Shown here: piece by piece, positions 19,600-30,836 of the stretch | Layout: the number at the start of each line of letters is the position of its first letter | How positions within the stretch are numbered: position 1 is the stretch's first letter | Assembly (NCBI RefSeq): GCF_036884655.1 | Contig: NC_088340.1 | Span: forward strand, 32,575,001 to 32,639,000 | Origin: Musa acuminata AAA Group | Lineage: Eukaryota; Streptophyta; Magnoliopsida; Zingiberales; Musaceae | Direction of reading: 5' to 3' | Length of the DNA: 64,000 bases | Translations under genes and position numbers: made by a program | Notes under the pieces: model-generated | The model's input: only the letters and a program-made list of their open reading frames with translations | Database searches by the model: none | What the model was told of the DNA's origin: nothing

Positions 19600-21184
19600 T
19601 ATTGAATCTCAAATTTTGATGATGAAACCAATTGATAAGTATTTATGATTTAATATATGTTTTGAGTAACGCAGGATGCTTCGATTAGGGAGAGACATTT
19701 TAAGTAGGAAGAATCATGTTGGGCTAGAGAAAAACATATCAGAAGATTGGAGGATCGGTCGACATATCGACAGAAGGCTTCAGGCCACGAATTCGGGCAT
19801 CGAGCCAAGAAGAGCAGATAATGTGCTAAGGATATCAGAGTTGCAGAGGTCAATTGGCCAATTGGGCAATAGGCCGTAAGAGATAACGATGCGCCGAAGA
19901 ATCGGACGAAGCGTCAATGGACCAATGACATACCGGATGACATGATTCACACTTAGTAATAATTATCTTGATCGAAGTGTGTTTTTATGTGTGTAGGATT
20001 AACTACAATAGCAAAGCATAAAGCAAAATAAAGTCCTAGAGTCAAGAATGCGATTTCGTTGGGAGTTCGAGAGTTCGTCGAAAGTCTAGACGTTCGTCGG
20101 AAGTTCTGTCGGAACCAACCGAGAAGTCCAGGAGCTTGCCAAAGAAGCTTGTTAGAACTCACCAAGAAGATCATTGTGAAGTCCACGAGCTTGCTAGGAG
20201 TCCGCCGGAACAGTACAGGGAGTTCGTCGGAAGTTCACCGGAAGATCGTCAGAAGCTCCCCGGAAGAGCAATTGACGTATCGGAACTAGAATACTTAGAA
20301 TATATCTTAGGAATCATAGTTAGCACATAATTGGAGTTGGGATTGGGAGGTAATCCCATTAACTCTGTTAGGGGCCAACTAGGCCCGAAGTTGGGCTGGT
20401 TTGGGTCGGATTCAAGGCCCAACTAGGATGCTAAAAGCTTGGTTGGCGATGGCACCGCTTGGGAGACTCAGTCTCCCAAGTGGTTTGGGTGGTGGTACCG
20501 TCGGCAGCAATTGCTGCCAACGGTGGTACCACCCCTATCAGGTGGTGGTACCACCAGAGCTCAGTCTCCAAGCTCTATCAGGCGGTGGTACCACCCAGAC
20601 TGGGTGGTGGTACCGCTTGTACCCAAGAAACCCGAGATGAGATGTTTTTAAGCTTCAAGTTTGAATCAACTTGAAGCCTATAAATACCCCTCTCATCCCT
20701 AGTTAACATACATAAGACTTCAGAGTAAAAATAGAAAGAAACGCTACTGCAATCTTGTATGAACTCCTCTCAAAAGTTCTAAGTGTTAGAATAGTTTGAG
20801 AAATAAGTAAGTGGGGGTGTAAGGGTTATCTCCTAAACACCTAGTAAAAGGAGAATCAAGTTGTAAAAGGTGGTTGGTCTTCGCCTATTGAAGGAAGACC
20901 GATAGTGGATGCCGGTGGCCTCGATGGAAGAGGAATCAGCGGAGTGGATGTAGGTCACGATGACCGAACCACTATAAAAATCTGGTTTGCGCTTCCTTTG
21001 AGCACTCTACTTTTATAGCAAACTACCTCTCCTCTTTACTGTGCTTTTACTACGCATACACTCGCATACGCTTTCAAGTTTCCGAAATCGTTTTTCAATG
21101 AAACGAAGAGATTTTTAGAACCGACATGATTTTTACCACTGCACTATTTCACTCCCCCCTCTTAGTGCCGACTCATTTCTAACA
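19600..21184 (+). repeat. S1 5' LTR
   Basis: About 1585 bp, from TATTGAATCTC to CTAACA. GGTGGTACCACC-type palindromes cluster at about 20450-20625, with TATA box TATAAATA at 20679-20686. A C-rich tract and 'cttagtgccgactc' precede the end. Confidence 0.88.
20679..20686 (+). promoter_or_regulatory. LTR TATA box of S1
   Basis: TATAAATA just downstream of the palindrome cluster, as in every Sirevirus LTR in this window. Confidence 0.6.
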
Positions 21185-21186
21185 GT

Positions 21187-21199
21187 TGGTATCAGAGCC
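21187..21199 (+). other. S1 primer binding site
   Basis: TGGTATCAGAGCC, exact initiator-Met-tRNA complement, three bases after the LTR. Confidence 0.85.
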
Positions 21200-21233
21200 T
21201 TGTTTTTCATATTTGGTTTAACATCCAAATAGA

Positions 21234-22160
21234 AATGACTCTTTTCGACTTTCAAGAGGGTCACTTTCTCATTCGTCCTCCTTTGTTCAATGGGACGAAC
21301 TACACATATTGGAAAATTCGAATGAGAGTTTTCTTGCTTTTGTTGGATTTAAATTTATGAAATATTATTGAAAATGGTTTTTGAAGGTCTTCTCTTCCAA
21401 TGAACCATTGAAATGATTTGGAGAATAAGACTTTTTCTTTAAATGCAAAGGCTATGAATGTCCTATTTTGCGTCTTAGATAAAACTGAGTTTAATCGGGT
21501 TTCTACTTGCGAAATCGCTTTCGATATTTGGCACACTCTCGAAATCACACACGAAGACACAAATAGAGTAAAATATTTGAAGATAATATTTTAATGCACG
21601 ATTTTGAATTATTTCATATGAGACTAAGCGAAACCATTGGAGACATGTACACCCATTTTACGGATGTCATCAATATTTTAAAAGCACTTAGTAGAAGTTT
21701 TTTGGATTTTGAACTCGTTAACAAGATTTTACGATTGCTTTCTAAAAATTGGGATTCGAAAATAATGGCAATACAAGAATCAAAGAACTTGAACCATTTT
21801 CTAATTAAAGAACTTATAAGATCTTTGATGACCTATGAAATAACGTTCAATGCACGTAAAGAACTTAAGAACCACCTTATAAAGAATAGGAAGGATTTCG
21901 GACTTGAAACAATTGAAGATCACTCAAGCATAAGCTCAAGCAATGGTGAACTTGAACTCCTTATGAAATTTTTAAAAAAAGAATCAAAAATTAAAAATGA
22001 ACTTAAAAAGAAGAAGAAGGCAATTTTGGACGAATTGAGCTCATCCAAAGACAAGAAGAAAATCAACAAAGGCGAGATGACAAACTACACCTTAATGACA
22101 TTCGACAATGAGGTAAACAACTCAAACGAAACTCCTTTAATTTATTTCGAAATTACATAA
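21234..22160 (+). pseudogene. S1 gag
   Basis: Starts ATG at 21234 (MTLFDFQEGHFLIRPPLFNG), with the Sirevirus gag core FNGTNYTYWKIRMRVFLL, KAMNVLFCVLDKTEFNRVS and FDIWHTLEITHEDT, two or three stops, and a frameshift near 21585. It then stays open 21594-22160 (LSETIGDMYTHFTDVINIL, FELVNKILRLLSKNWDSKI, LIRSLMTYEITFNA). It ends in a lysine-rich stretch with no zinc knuckle, where S3 gag has one. The frame closes at 22160 and the rest of the polyprotein is absent. Confidence 0.85.
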
Positions 22161-22192
22161 TATTTTTCATGAGTTATTCTTAAATTAATTTA

Positions 22193-22194
<2 letters not shown>

Positions 22195-22234
<40 letters not shown>
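22195..22234. repeat. (AT)20 microsatellite
   Basis: Forty bases of alternating AT just after the gag remnant, at the point where pol would begin in a full element. Confidence 0.95.
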
Positions 22235-22236
<2 letters not shown>

Positions 22237-24031
22237 AATTGCATGTTTAATGAAAATATTAAAATAAAATTGGATCATGCTTACCTTTCTAGTGATTTTA
22301 AAAATAATCATGAAAACTACATGTTTTATGATAAACAAACAAAATGATTATGATTAAAAATGCCTTATTAAATCATGCTTGTTGTTTTAATAATGTAATA
22401 GAATGTTAGATATAAATCTAATGCTTGTACACCTAACAAAATGAATCATATTGTTTCTCAATTTTGATTGAAAATGCTTTATGATTAATGAAATCATATT
22501 TGATTTGAGGTAATGATTTGACATCATGCTTAATGAGTTTATATTTCGAACTTATGCATAAAAATTTTTGTGATCTTTTGAAAGTTCTTTTTTGGTGTTA
22601 ATGAATGATGCATGGATTTGAAAGAAAAGAACATGCATGTATGAAATCAATCAATAAGTTGAAACAAAAGGAGCAAAGCATTTTTCTTGAAAATTTCTTT
22701 TTTCTCTATCTTATCGATTTTTCACTAAGAGACCAATAAAATTATTTATGTCATTTTGAATCTCTTGAAAGAAATGTTGAGATTTTGATGATTTTGATGA
22801 TTTGAATTTGAATGAGTTTTATCAAAATCATGATCTTGGTTTCTTGGAATTACTTGAGATTTTTTTTTAATCAAGATCTCTTCTTTGTACACCTATAATT
22901 TTTTATTCTTGGTATTTTATTTAAAGAAGAGATTTACTATTTGAATCATGTCTTTTGGTATTTAAGTGGTCTTATCTTTCATGACATGATATCTTTATAT
23001 TTATGGCTTGTATGCCTTGAAATGATTGAAATACTTTACACCATTATGTTCTTCCCTTATTCTTTCTTGTTTACAATGACAATAAGGGGGAAAGAAAATA
23101 GATAACATCTCAAGAGAACCATGTTTGCTAGCTTGAATGATAAACTTAGACATGTTAGATCTCCCAGATGCATAAATTCTTCTTACATATTTTTCAGATT
23201 ATGATCTTGATTTCTTGAATTTTAGACTTCATTTTTCATTTTTAACGATTGAAATAATGATTGGAATATTGATGTAATTATGAATGATGATTAGGAATCA
23301 TGCATGTAATGATGATTTTATATTTTGAAAATATACATGATGATTTGGTGTTATGCATGCAATACTTCAACTTATGATAATGATGCATGCAATGATGAAA
23401 TATTCATGATGAAAAATTGTTTTGACATTTATGACTTGATTTTTCATCTATGTTATTTACCTTTGTCATGATTTAGAAATTAATGTAAAGGGAAAAAGAG
23501 ATACAAAACTATACTCATCCCTTCTTTTTGACAATGACAAAGGGGGCGATAGCTAACTTGCTAACTAACTTGCACAAGTCAAGAAGATGCAAAGACATGC
23601 TAGCTTGCTCATCTCAAAAGAGAAGCAAAACATGCTAACTTGCACATCTAGCAAAATTTACAAACTTGTATATTTCAAGAAGCAAGAGTTGCTTTCTTGA
23701 ACATCTCAAAATTGCTAGCTTACATGTTTTAAAATATTATAAAATTATTTGTTAGCTTGCATGATGATAAAACTGAAGATTATGTTTAGTATGCGATGAT
23801 TTGACATTATATCCAAACACTTGAAAGTTACACTTCTTCTTTTTGTTGATGACAAAAGGGGAGAAGTATGATCATGTTATGCATGATGACGTGTTGCAAA
23901 TATTCATGATGAAATTTGCAATGACTTGAATTCAGCTTGAATTCAAGGTTCTATCAATATTGCATATTTATAGGGGGAGTTAAGGTTAACTCCGTCATCA
24001 AATAGTTGTCATCATCAAAAAGGGGAAGATT
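22235..24031 (+). other. S1 spacer with repeated polypurine-like boxes
   Basis: AT-rich, non-coding. Boxes like 'gacaatgacaaaggggg' occur near 23065, 23528 and 23845, with the last purine tract at 24018-24031. 'tgctagcttg' words recur between about 23100 and 23770. Same kind of spacer as at 18610-19599 and 54114-55062. Confidence 0.7.
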
Positions 24032-25294
24032 GTTGAATCTCATATTTTGATGATGAAACCAATTGATAAGTGTTTATGATCCGATATATGTTTTGAGTAA
24101 CGCAAGATGCTTCAATCAGGGAGAGACATTTAAAGCAGGAAGAATCATGTTGGGCCAGAGGAAAACATATCAGAAGATTGGATGTCAGGCCGGAGGATCG
24201 GTCGATGTATCGACAGAAGGCTTCAGACCATAGATTCGGGCATCGGGCAAGAAGATCGGATATTGTGCTAAGGATATCGGAGTTGCGGAGGTTAGTCAAC
24301 TGGCCGATTGGGCAATAGGCCACAAAAGAGGACGATGCGTTGAAGAATCGGACGAAGCGTCGATGGACCAATGACATGCCAAACGACATGATTCATGCTT
24401 AGTAATAATTGTCTAGATCGAAGTGTGTTTTTATATGTGCAGGATTAACTATGATAGCAAGGCATAAAGCAAAATAAAGTCCTGAAGTCAAGAACGTAAT
24501 TTCGTTGGGAGTTCGAGAGTTCATCGGAAGTCCTAACATTCATCGGAAGTTCTGCCGGAACCAACCGAGAAGTCTAGGAGCTTGCCAAAGAAGCTCATTA
24601 GAACTCACCAAAAAGATCGTCATGAAGTCTAGGAGCTTGTCGGGAGTCCGCCGGAACATTGCAGGGAGTTCGTCGGAAGTTCGCCGGAAGATCGTTAGAA
24701 TCTCCCCGGAAGAGAAATTGACGTACCGGAACTAGAATGCTTAGAATATGTCTTAGGAATCGTAATTAGCATAGAATTAGAGTTGGGATTGGGAGGTAAT
24801 CCCATCAACTCTGTTAGGGGCCAACTAGGCCTGAAGTTGGGCTGGTTTGGGTCGAATTCAAGGCCCAACCAGGATGCTGAAAGCTTGGCCGACGGTGGCA
24901 CCGCCCAGACTGGGAGGTGGTACCGCTGGCAGCAAATACCGCCAGCGATGGTACCGCCCCTATCGGGCGGTGGTACCGTCGAGTATCAGATTGACACTGA
25001 CAGTAGTACTGCCCAGCATAAGCGGTGGTACTGCCCATACCCAGGAAATCCAGGATGAGATATTTTTAGGCTCCAAGTTTGAATCAACTTGAAGCCTATA
25101 AATATCCCTCTCATCCCTGGTTAACATACACAAGACTTCAGAGTAAAAATAGAAAGAAACGCTACTGCAATCTTGTATGAACTCCTCTCAAAAGTTCTAA
25201 GTGTTAGAATAGTTTGAGAAATAAGTAAGTGGGGGTGTAAGGGTTATCTCCTAAACCTGGTAAAAGGAGAATCAAGTTGTAAAAGGTGGTTGGT
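24032..25294 (+). repeat. S1 3' LTR, part 1
   Basis: TGTTGAATCTCATATTTT start after the purine tract, with palindrome cluster at about 24895-25040. Interrupted by G2 with target duplication TTGGT (25290-25294). Confidence 0.88.
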
Positions 25295-25721
25295 TGGTAG
25301 AACCCTTGCAGATTCTAAACTTGGGGTTGATCTCTTTAGGGGATCGGCCTCCTTGGAACTCTATAGGGGTTCCTCCCTCCAAGTTGCTGCTCAAAGGCTA
25401 CAGAAAAGATTCATCTATTGCTTTTGAAAAGAGGAGGAATACATGACTATTTATAGGGCTTCTAAACCCTAACTCCTAATAGGACTCCTACTCAAGACTC
25501 TTACTTCTAACCAACTCCTAATAGGACTCCTCCTTAAGACTCCTATTCCTTGACAACTCCTAATCCTTAAGACTCCTATTCCTTTACAACTCCAAATTCT
25601 TCTTTAAGAAACAACCTCCTAACCCTAGCCGGCCTCTTTATCTCTTTAATAGGGGTCGGCTTAGGTAGGTTTTACATGAATGTCCCTCTCAATTAGGACT
25701 CTCCTAGCTAGAGTCCTAACA
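25295..25721 (-). repeat. G2 3' LTR
   Basis: 427 bp. One hairpin unit only at the end next to the internal region. It includes a block of about 43 bp (ccctagccggcctctttatc...) not found in the G1, G3 or G4 LTRs. Confidence 0.92.
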
Positions 25722-25759
25722 GACCCGCCCTCTTCAAATCAGCCTTGTCCTCGAGGCTG

Positions 25760-26179
25760 ACGATTCATGAATTCTGGGAATTTGATCTTCAAGTCATCAT
25801 AGTTTTCCCAAGTGGCATCTTCTGATAATAGGTTCGCCCACTGTATTAGCACTTCAGTAGCGGGTCGTCATCGTTGAGTCACATTCCGTCGATCAATAAT
25901 AGCACTTGGTTGGGTCTGGTGTTCTCCTTGCGTAGTCATATTTGGTGGGTGGCTTTGGGCTATCTCCAAGCACCTATTTACAACTTTTGTATGGCCATCG
26001 GTTTGTGGGTGATATGTCATACTCCTTTTCAATTTAGTACCCTGCATATAGAATAACTTGGTCCAAAATCTACTCGTGAAGATGCAAGTAGAATTTATCA
26101 TAAGCACAATGCGTCCCTTATAGTATAATTCTTTTGAGTCCCAATTGTAATGAGCCACGGAGCTTGGTGCTTCCTCCAA
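25760..26179 (-). pseudogene. G2 integrase scrap joined to chromodomain
   Basis: After RNase H and a linker ([15 protein letters not shown]) the text jumps to [16 protein letters not shown] and [17 protein letters not shown]. It then jumps again ([13 protein letters not shown]) to [14 protein letters not shown], the start of the chromodomain. Missing relative to G1 are the HHCC finger, both catalytic Asp blocks and the GPY/F module. A break near 25868 splits off the rest of the chromodomain, which runs to about 25760. The same junctions occur in G3 and G4. Confidence 0.85.
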
Positions 26180-26215
26180 TTTTTTTATAATCTTACTAGT
26201 CTCTGAATCTTCCTG

Positions 26216-27403
26216 TCATTCCATCTTAATATCCTTAAGAAAGTTGCTGGTCGGAAGTGAAATGGCCAAAACTTCAGCTTGCTCGGGTAGTTGCGAAAGC
26301 GCATCTACAAGAACATTCTCTTTCCCCTTTTTGTAAGTTATTTCATAATCAAATCTAAGAAGTTTTGTTACCCATTTTTCCTGCTCAGGGGATGATATCT
26401 TTCGCTCCAAAAAGTACTTAAGGCTTTTTTGGTCGGTTTTAATTTGAAATCGTCGACCAATCAAGTAGGGTCTCCACCGCGTTGCTGCGCGCACAATGGC
26501 GAGCATCTCCTTATCATATGTTGACTTATTTTGATAGGAGGGAGATAATGCCTTGCTAGTGTATGCGAGTGTTCGACCATCTTGCTTGAGAATGGCTCTA
26601 ATTTTGACTCCAGATGTGTCGGCCTCAATAATGAAGGGTCGGTTGAAATCTGGTAGTGTTAGCACCGGTGTTGTCGTCATGGCTGCCTTAAGTTTGTCGA
26701 AGGCCATGGAGGCTCTGTCCAACCATTGGAGGACATCTTTTTTCAGTAAGGAAGTAAGTGGTGCACTGATCTTTCCATAGTTTTTCACGAACTTGCGGTA
26801 GTAGCCTGTTAAACCCAGAAAGCCATATAGCAATTTTATTTTTCTCGGGGTCAGCCAGTTTTGCATTGCTCCAATTTTGAAGGGGTCCACCGTCACACCT
26901 TCCTCTGATATGATATGCCCAAGATATCCCAACTTTTGTTGAAGAAAGTAAAAATTTCTAGTGGTCGTTGTGTGTTCGAAAGGCGGTTTTCGGTACGACT
27001 TCTTCGTACACTCGTATTTGATAATACCCGGATCAAAGGTCCATCTTTGTAAAGATTTGTGCTCCCTTTCATATAGCAATTCATCTAGTACTAGAATAGA
27101 GTATTTATCCTTGATGGTTATGCCATTGAGAGCTCGGTAATCAACGCATATTCGCCATGTTCCGTCCTTCTTGTGTACAAGTAGCACCAGTGAAGAGTAG
27201 AGGTTGCAACTCGGCCGAATAACTCCTGTTTCGAGCATCTCTTTTATAATCCTTTCTATTTCATCCTTCTGGAGATGTAGATACTGATATGGACAAGTAT
27301 TTACTGAAGATTTGCCTGGAAGAATCGTTATATAATGATCATGCCGACGGGTAAGAGGTAGGTTGCACGGTTCGTCAAATATATTTGAAAATTCAGCAAG
27401 CAA
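26216..27403 (-). pseudogene. G2 core-less reverse transcriptase plus RNase H
   Basis: A 395-codon open frame. The RT N-terminus is normal (EFSNIFDEPCNLPLTRRHDH ... VIRPSCNLYSSLVLLVHKKD ... CVDYRALNGITIKDKYSI). About 40 codons are then read out of frame (EREHKSLQRWTFDPGIIKYE); the same bases in another frame spell the [10 protein letters not shown]...RTHNxHYEFL block. About 69 codons are deleted (MPFGLTNAP through the FxDD catalytic motif) near 26950, after which the frame is correct again ([17 protein letters not shown]). RNase H is present and open (YDKEMLAIVRAATRWR). The enzyme cannot polymerise. Confidence 0.92.
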
Positions 27404-27451
27404 AGGAAGTAGATTTAGATCTTCAAATTCTATTGGCTCTCCCTTAGTTTG

Positions 27452-28354
27452 CTACTCAAGTTGTACCAAAAAGCCACTGCATGCTTTATGCAAAACATTC
27501 TCCATTTGTTGTGTGCAAATCATTGTTATATCGCCCCCATGTTTCCTATGCAATGTCACCTGTTTCTCCTTACTGTAAAATTTCATAATTAGTTTCATAA
27601 AATTCCAGAAAATATCACCTAATGTCGTCAACCATTTAATTTTGAGCATGGCCTCATGATTGTTAAGAGGGAGAAGGAAGAAATCTGCAATTATCTCTTG
27701 GTCCTTCAGCAATAGTTTCTCCTGCGGGCGCCTACGATCACAATTCAAAATCCGTCCGTTGATGACCTTAACATCAAACCTGCAGCGATTCTCGATAGGT
27801 AATGCTATCCGAACAACAAGCTTACTATATAGGAAGTTAGTAGTACTGCCCGTGTCGATGAGAACAGTGATCGGTTGTTGTTTGAGAAGGCCTCCAACTT
27901 TCATCGTTTGCGGGTTTGAGTAGCTGGCTAGTGCATGTACTGTAACGTCAGTCGGTTGTGGCTCTTCTTCCGCATCTTCTTCTTCATGTTCAAGGCTCTC
28001 TTTTGGATGTTCAATGACCTCTTCTTCTATCGATTCAATCATAAGAAGTCCTCCTTTACTACAGCGATGCTCACGGCTCCACGACTCGTCACAATGCCAA
28101 CATAACCCCTTCGCATATCGCTCCCGAAGCTCTTCTCCTGTTAACCTCTTTGGTGCAGGGACTTGGTCGACAGTAGGGGGGGCTGAGGGCTTCAATATTA
28201 CTGGTTGAGGAGCGACCCTAGTCCTCCGAGCATCATGGTTCAATTGCTCCTCTTGATGTCGTGCGAAAGAGATGGCTGCCATAAGCGTGTACGGTTGTCG
28301 CGCTTTAACTTCTCCTCGGATCTCCGGCTTCAAGCCCTCAATGAAGGTCCTCAA
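27452..28354 (-). pseudogene. G2 gag C-terminus, zinc knuckle and protease
   Basis: 300 codons open: MRTFIEGLKPEIRGEVKARQ (gag C-end), CWHCDESWSREHRC knuckle, acidic linker, then protease VLIDTGSTTNFL with the catalytic D-T-G intact. Ends at a stop at about 27450 just before RT. Best preserved protease motif of the minus-strand copies. Confidence 0.88.
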
Positions 28355-28915
28355 TAGCTATTTTTGAGACCAATCATGATTTTGATTAGATAACCTTTCA
28401 AACCTGGTTTGGTACTCCTGAATGGTGGAGGTTTGTCGGATCTTTGCTAGTTGTTCGTCAATATTCTCGTAATCGGTTGGTCTGAAGCGAATCAGCAGTT
28501 CTTCTTTGAATTGTCGCCATGAAAGGACTCCATAAGTATGTTCAAACCAGTCAAACCACTAAATAGCATCCCCTTCAAGATGTATAGCTGTAATTTTCAC
28601 CATAGATACATCCGCGGTTTTGTGGTACCGAAAATATCGCTCCGCGTGCGAAATCCAACCAATCGGGTCTCCTTCTTCCCATCTAGGGAAGTCCACTCTC
28701 ATGCATGGATAGTTGGGGTTGGTCATAGAGCCTACCCTCCCTTGGAAGTCATCTCTTCGGGCTTGGTGTGATTGGGCAAAGCTCTCTCCTTGATATGATT
28801 TCTTCGGGCTTAGTGGTCGGCCCAATCTGAGTTCGGTAAAGAGCGTCCGAATCTTATCCTCCATTCGCGCCTCCAAGGCTTCGAATTTAGCATTGATTGC
28901 CTCCTTAGATGCCAT
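28355..28915 (-). pseudogene. G2 gag N-terminal part
   Basis: Starts at the conserved ATG at 28915 (MASKEAINAKFEALEARMED). Stops occur at about 28557 (after EGDAI) and 28357. The gag core (FPRWEEGDPIGWISHAERYF) is intact. An open frame reaches up to 29242, but that start is not conserved in position. Confidence 0.85.
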
Positions 28916-30223
28916 AGTATATGGTCCCAAATCAATGATGTTAAGATCTCTCTTTTGCTGTTGGGTTAAAGGTATGTATAGGTTGAGAGAAGTGATGGTC
29001 GAAAGTGTTGGTGGATTAGTGGATGTAGGCTGCGGTTTAGGCTTGTTTTGTGACTGTTTTGGATGCAGTTTGAGGGTGTGGTTTGGTAGAGTTTTAGGGC
29101 TGTGGATGAAAGTTTTGGATCTGTGGTAGATGGTAGCATAGGTTTGACAGAAATCCGTGGAAGTTGCAGCAAGTATGTGCTGTCTTGTAAGAGTAGAATT
29201 GTTGTCGAAGAAACAACGGTTTCTCGACGTAATTTCCACCAAAAACTTAGAGAATTGAGGAGGGAATTGATAGCAAAATTACAGTTTATATGACAGCAAG
29301 GATATCTAATTTAATCAAGAAAATTTCGGCAGTATAACAGCATAGAAATTGGTGCAAGTTGCAATTGCAAAATTATCGTCGAAAAATTTCAGCGGGTTAC
29401 GATGAAAATTTGCAACAACATAAAATCGTTTTTAGAGATGAATTTCTGAATAGATCAATCTTAGATGGAAGCCAAGATGATATATGAAGTTTATAAGAAA
29501 TTTCATTCAAAAAAAGATTGCAAATAGATGGGTTAAGGCAACGATATGCAGCTGAAATTTTCTGCAGCATAGATTTTCAAGTGCAGCAGAATGGACATAA
29601 AAGATCAGTAGTTTATATTGAGAATTTTTCAATGAAACCAAAGGGAAATCTACTGTTAGGAAGTGTCAAAGATGTCATAAAAATTTCGTAGAAATTTGGA
29701 TAGAAAAAGCACAGTAGCAAGATCAAATAGATGGTGCTATGCGGCTTGAATTCTGCAATTCAAGTGCAGCAGATTGGACATAAAAGATCAGTAGTTTATA
29801 TTGAGAATTTTTTGATGAAACCAAAGGGAAATCCACTGTTAGGAAGTGTCAAAGATGTCATAAAAATTTCGTAGAAATTTGGATAGAAAAAGCACAGTAG
29901 CAAGATCAAACAGATGGTGCTATGCGGCTGGAATTCTGCAATGTATCTTTCGTCGTAGAGATGAAAACTTTGTGACGAAAAGTTTATGGAGCAATATAAG
30001 AACGATTTTTTTTTTTTTTGATTTTCAAATAAGGATAACTAAATTGCAGCAGCAGTAAGGTAGGAAACCAGAACCTGTTGCAATTCACAGGGAGATCGAA
30101 GGATGATCCGCGGTGGTGGAGATGATGGCGGAATTCGGTGACGATCAATTGTGGGAATTGCTTTGGATGGTTGTGGAGGGTTGATGGATGGCTGTGAAAG
30201 GGCAGCGAGACGCCAAAAACGCT
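28916..30223 (-). other. G2 leader with tandem repeat
   Basis: About 1.3 kb untranslated. Two copies of a unit of roughly 180 bp (caagtgcagcagattgga... to ...gctatgcggcttgaattctgc) lie at about 29580-29755 and 29757-29940. The same kind of duplication is in G3 and G4 but not in G1. Confidence 0.75.
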
Positions 30224-30237
30224 GCTCTGATACCAGG

Positions 30238-30664
30238 TGGTAGAACCCTTGCAGATTCTAAACTTGGGGTTGATCTCTTTAGGGGATCGGCCTCCTTGGA
30301 ACTCTATAGGGGTTCCTCCCTCCAAGTTGCTGCTCAAAGGCTGCAGAAAAGATTCATCTATTGCTTCTGAAAAGAGGAGGAATACATGACTATTTATAGG
30401 GCTTCTAAACCCTAACTCCTAATAGGACTCCTACTCAAGACTCCTACTTCTAACCAACTCATAATAGGACTCCTACTTAAGACTCCTATTCCTTGACAAC
30501 TCCTAATCCTTAAGACTCCTATTCCTTTACAACTCCTAATTCTTCTTTAAGAAACAACCTCCTAACCCTAGCCGGTCTCTTTATCTCTTTAATAGGGGTC
30601 GGCTTAGGTAGGTTTTACATGAATGTCCCTCTCAATTAGGACTCTCCTAGCTAGAGTCCTAACA
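30238..30664 (-). repeat. G2 5' LTR
   Basis: 427 bp, same single hairpin unit and same extra block as the 3' LTR. The primer site GCTCTGATACCA (30224-30235, reads TGGTATCAGAGC on the element strand) adjoins it. Confidence 0.92.
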
Positions 30665-30836
30665 TTGGTCTTCGCCTGTTGAAGGAAGACCGATAGTGGA
30701 TGCCGGTGGCCTCGATGGAAGAGGAATCAGCGGAGTGGATGTAGGTCACGATGACCGAACCACTATAAAAATATGGTTTGCGCTTCCTTTGAGCACTCTA
30801 CTTTTATAGCAAACTACCTCTCCTCTTTACTGTGAA
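30665..30836 (+). repeat. S1 3' LTR, part 2, truncated
   Basis: Resumes after G2 at TTGGTCTTCGCC and follows the 5' LTR with only a few differences to 'cctctttactgtg', then ends at the junction with the reversed S2 LTR. Confidence 0.85.

Larger units (their letters stand above)
25295..30664 (-). mobile_element. Gypsy chromovirus derivative G2 (defective subfamily)
   Basis: 5370 bp with two 427-bp LTRs and perfect target duplication TTGGT (25290-25294, 30665-30669). Its LTR begins TGGTAG instead of TGTTAG at both ends, so the change was copied during insertion. I count about seven differences between its LTRs. It carries gag, protease, an RT lacking the catalytic core, RNase H, an integrase reduced to a scrap, and a chromodomain remnant. 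It sits in the S1 3' LTR and is therefore younger than S1. Confidence 0.93.
19600..30836 (+). mobile_element. Sirevirus derivative S1 (gag only), 3' LTR split by G2 and truncated
   Basis: 5' LTR 19600-21184, Met-tRNA primer site from 21187, gag remnant, long spacer, purine tract 24018-24031, and 3' LTR 24032-25294 plus 30665-30836. No protease, integrase, RT or RNase H text lies between gag and the 3' LTR, only about 1.9 kb of spacer. It is therefore a non-autonomous derivative that would depend on a relative such as S3. The 3' LTR stops at 30836, about 140 bases short of its end, against a reversed LTR. Confidence 0.85.
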
